Positions 61,841 through 64,000 of a stretch of 64,000 nt of DNA are shown piece after piece (position 1 is the first letter of the stretch; the number at the start of each line of letters is the position of its first letter). Below the pieces are notes generated by a model. That model saw nothing but the letters and a program-made list of their open reading frames with translations. It searched no databases and was not told the origin of the DNA. This DNA is from Tenacibaculum jejuense (lineage in GTDB: Bacteria; Bacteroidota; Bacteroidia; Flavobacteriales; Flavobacteriaceae). Made by a program: the position numbers and the translations under genes. Where the stretch lies: positions 2,137,001 through 2,201,000 of the forward strand of contig NZ_LT899436.1 of the NCBI RefSeq assembly GCF_900198195.1. The letters run 5' to 3'.

Positions 61841-62356
61841 TTATAAACCTTCTATATCTTGTCGTAATTTTTTCAATGCTCCATATATTCTTTTTTCAAC
61901 AGCTTTAACTGATATATCTAGAATTGCAGCTATTTCTTTAAATCTTTTTCCTTCAACTCTATTCAGTAAGAATGCAACTCGTTGTGCTTCAGTTAGATTA
62001 CTAATGGCTCTTTGGATTTTATCCATATATTGTTTTTCTTCTAAAACAAATTCAGGTGATTCATTTGTGCTGCTTCTTTGTGGAGTTTCTGCATATTTTA
62101 ATTTCACTTTTTCATGACTTACTTGATTTAGCATTAAATTATTTGCTGTTGTGAATAAAAAACTTTTGGCTTTATCAGGAGTAATTCTTCCACAATTTTG
62201 CCACACTTTCAAAAAAGCTTCTTGAACTTTATCCTCAGGATTCAATTTATCACCAAACTTGTAATACAAAAAGTTATATAGGTCTTTGTAATGCTTATTA
62301 AAAAACGAAGAAAAAAGATTATCGTTACAAATATTTTTATGTAGCTTTTTTTCCAT
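61841..62356 (-). CDS. ECF RNA polymerase sigma factor (FecI-like)
   Basis: Sigma-70 region 2 (about 18-85, YNFLYYKFGDKLNPEDKVQEAFLKVWQN and KAKSFLFTTANNLMLN) and region 4 (about 110-165, NLTEAQRVAFLLNRVEGKRFKEIAAILDISVKAVEKRIYGALKKL), 171 residues. It is the first gene of the operon, 54 bp upstream of the anti-sigma gene, and divergent from the acidic lipoprotein. Autoregulation is expected but no recognisable ECF promoter motif was identified. Confidence 0.94.
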   Translation of the reverse strand: MEKKLHKNICNDNLFSSFFNKHYKDLYNFLYYKFGDKLNPEDKVQEAFLKVWQNCGRITPDKAKSFLFTTANNLMLNQVSHEKVKLKYAETPQRSSTNESPEFVLEEKQYMDKIQRAISNLTEAQRVAFLLNRVEGKRFKEIAAILDISVKAVEKRIYGALKKLRQDIEGL

Positions 62357-62520
62357 TAAAGTTTAATCACAATTTTTCTGAAATTAAAAAAAACGTTTAC
62401 GAAGGTAGGATTTTTTTTTAGTATGTTGTTATATATTTGAGCAAACAAAAGTTACAAGATTGATTTTTAATAGTTAACTGCTCTTTGTATAATTTTTTAG
62501 TAAAATAAACTTTTACTTTT

Positions 62521-62554
62521 TTTGTTGAAATATTAGTCTGTAATTTTAAGTTTG
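62521..62554 (+). promoter_or_regulatory. Promoter of the acidic lipoprotein gene
   Basis: TTTG (62521-62524), a 22-bp spacer and TAAGTTTG (62547-62554) match the housekeeping consensus; an overlapping TTG at 62525-62527 gives 19 bp. The ATG is 44 bases further on. A second TAnnTTTG (62432-62439) lies upstream without a -33 box. Confidence 0.6.
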
Positions 62555-62598
62555 CTTTTTTTAAAATGGATTTACGTACTTGTACATTAATATACTAC

Positions 62599-64000
62599 AT
62601 GAATATAACATATAATCGTTTTTTAACTTTTTTTCTTTTTGGATTCTTTATGATAATTATGATGTCATCTTGTCAAAAAGAAGTGATTGAAATTTCAAGT
62701 GCGCAAGACAACGAAACTACAAAACTAACTGTAAATTCTACATTAACAACTTTAATAACAGATACAGTATCTAATGATGGTTCTATTGATAATATTATTG
62801 ATAAAGCTAATTGTTTAGAAATTAAATTACCTGTATTTGTTGTAGTTAATGGAACTGGAGTAGAGATCAATTCCATAGAAGATTATCAAGTAATTGAAGA
62901 AATATTTGATCGTTTTAATGATGATATTGATAAAATTGATATAGAATATCCTATACGAGTAGTTACCAACGAATTTGCTGAAATACTGATAGATAATGAG
63001 AATGAGTTCAAGGAATTAGTGAACTCTTGTAAAGGCGAAAATGAAAAAGATGATGACATAGAATGTATCGATTTTATGTATCCAATTTCCATTTCAGTTT
63101 TTAATACAGATTTTGATATTGTTGATACCAAGACAATTAATAATGATGAGAATCTTTTTTCTTTTCTTAAAAATTTAAATGCATCTACAATTGCAAGTAT
63201 TAAATTTCCAATTCGTTTGGTGAAAGCAGATGGAACTATAATTTCTGTAAATAACAATCAGGAGTTAGAAAATGCTATAATTCAGGCAGCTGACAGCTGT
63301 GATGAAGATGATGACTTTAACTTTAATGACGATGATCCTGATTATTGTAATGTTGATTTTGTACAGCAAAGTTTAGAGAGATGTATGTGGAAAATAACAA
63401 CATTTTCCAACAATGCGTCTTTTGAAAACTATAGTTTTAGATTTAGTGATGATTCTACTTTTACAATCAACCAAAATGGAACTATAGAAGGGTTTGGAGA
63501 TTGGTCTGTAGAAACTTCAAATAATAAAAATATTCTGAGATTATCATCTACAATAAATGATTTTAATGGTGACTGGGAAATTTTAGAATGTGGTGATAAG
63601 TTTTTAGATATAACCAAAGATGGTAGTATTTTGAAAATTGAAAAAAATTGTCCAGATTTTAGTGTTGAGGAAGTTAAAGAAACTTTGCTAGGATGTAAAT
63701 GGGGAATAAGTGATTTTATTAATAATGGTGAAAATTTATCAGATCAGTATATAGATTATAAGTTTGATTTTAATAATGATGAAACTTTTGAAATATCTGA
63801 CGGAAGTAATACATTCCCTGGCTCTTGGACAGTAGAGAGAAATGAATTTGGTAATGTAATTATAAATATTGCATCAGTATTTACAGATGTAGTAGATGAA
63901 TACTTTGTAGCTAGTATAAACAATAGTAATATTTTAATACAAAGTAATTCAGGTAAAACTATTAAATTAAAGAAAGATTGTAGTACAGGAGTTGGTGATA
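62599..64000 (+). CDS. Acidic repeat lipoprotein (partial, 3' end beyond window)
   Basis: The open frame runs from the ATG at 62599 through the right edge (467 codons visible). Lipobox MIIMMSSCQ with Cys25. Residues 71-144 and 155-234 are two diverged copies of a unit that starts C-(L/I)-(E/D), has YPI or FPI twice, an N-x-(N/D)-E/Q-(E/L) strand end and a closing Cys. An Asp-rich linker (DEDDDFNFNDDDPD, 235-248) follows, then two lipocalin-like units starting LERCMWKITTFS and LLGCKWGISDF. It is divergent from the ECF sigma operon. The function is unknown; surface or calcium binding is a guess. Confidence 0.75.
   Translation, partial: MNITYNRFLTFFLFGFFMIIMMSSCQKEVIEISSAQDNETTKLTVNSTLTTLITDTVSNDGSIDNIIDKANCLEIKLPVFVVVNGTGVEINSIEDYQVIEEIFDRFNDDIDKIDIEYPIRVVTNEFAEILIDNENEFKELVNSCKGENEKDDDIECIDFMYPISISVFNTDFDIVDTKTINNDENLFSFLKNLNASTIASIKFPIRLVKADGTIISVNNNQELENAIIQAADSCDEDDDFNFNDDDPDYCNVDFVQQSLERCMWKITTFSNNASFENYSFRFSDDSTFTINQNGTIEGFGDWSVETSNNKNILRLSSTINDFNGDWEILECGDKFLDITKDGSILKIEKNCPDFSVEEVKETLLGCKWGISDFINNGENLSDQYIDYKFDFNNDETFEISDGSNTFPGSWTVERNEFGNVIINIASVFTDVVDEYFVASINNSNILIQSNSGKTIKLKKDCSTGVGD

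Noticed and set aside
1..64000. CRISPR array, tRNA, rRNA or insertion sequence
   Set aside because: No regularly spaced direct repeats with unique spacers, no cloverleaf with CCA-like ends and no transposase frame was found by reading.

Overview
The window is an AT-rich chromosomal segment of a marine-type Flavobacteriaceae bacterium (Bacteroidota), most like Tenacibaculum or a close relative. This rests on the gene families (PorX, PorV/PorQ-type protein, LpxC-FabZ fusion, DUF4199, DUF4258, STN-type TonB receptor under an ECF sigma/FecR pair) and on promoters of the Bacteroidota TTTG-N18..22-TAnnTTTG type in place of -35/-10 boxes. The genus is inferred from gene content only.

Layout. 1-1787: def (cut by the left edge), ruvX, dapD with a strong terminator. 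1793-7043: a surface-glycan patch of five glycosyltransferases and a membrane-anchored methyltransferase. 7173-15296: tsaC, cca, a further glycosyltransferase, then on the minus strand an MsbA-like ABC exporter, a phosphohexomutase, a polyprenyl-phosphate glycosyltransferase and a DUF4199 protein. 15401-15540: the small SRP RNA gene with its own promoter and terminator, convergent with xerD. 16533-18719: a tandem array of four small outer-membrane beta-barrel genes between xerD and aroQ. 19250-24583: a phytase-like lipoprotein, an Lnb-type lipoprotein N-acyltransferase (DUF4105), a PorV/PorQ-like barrel, a YheT-like hydrolase and pssA. 24704-28324: three unrecognised genes forming one probable envelope operon. 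28390-29367: an NAD(P)H oxidoreductase divergent from an HxlR regulator, with clear operator half-sites between them. 29350-32764: kdsD-tatC-CMD-lptB plus a small membrane protein. 32861-37272: recQ, YdeI-like, DUF4258 and a lipocalin-like lipoprotein.

37370-44201 is the most unusual block: a beta-barrel-like secreted protein, an enoyl-CoA hydratase, a membrane flavo/haem-reductase-like protein and a stand-alone NRPS-type adenylation protein on the minus strand, divergent from an OmpR-type response regulator and histidine kinase. The adenylation and membrane-reductase genes together match the domain order of the fungal protein TmpL, split in two. The divergent promoter region carries 11-bp-phased direct repeats typical of OmpR-family binding sites.

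44182-47341: ald, tsaE, porX. 47507-54553: HD-domain hydrolase, lpxD, lpxC-fabZ, lpxA, efp, a second lpxD-like gene, sucD (lipid A and central metabolism). 54723-58558: M16 peptidase lipoprotein and fabG. 58621-64000: an ECF sigma / FecR / STN-TonB receptor operon divergent from a large acidic lipoprotein with internal repeats, cut by the right edge.

No tRNA, rRNA, CRISPR array, insertion sequence or prophage was seen. No intergenic gap exceeds about 245 bases; the longest (36065-36285, 54485-54722, 62357-62598) are covered below or hold only AT-rich leader sequence.
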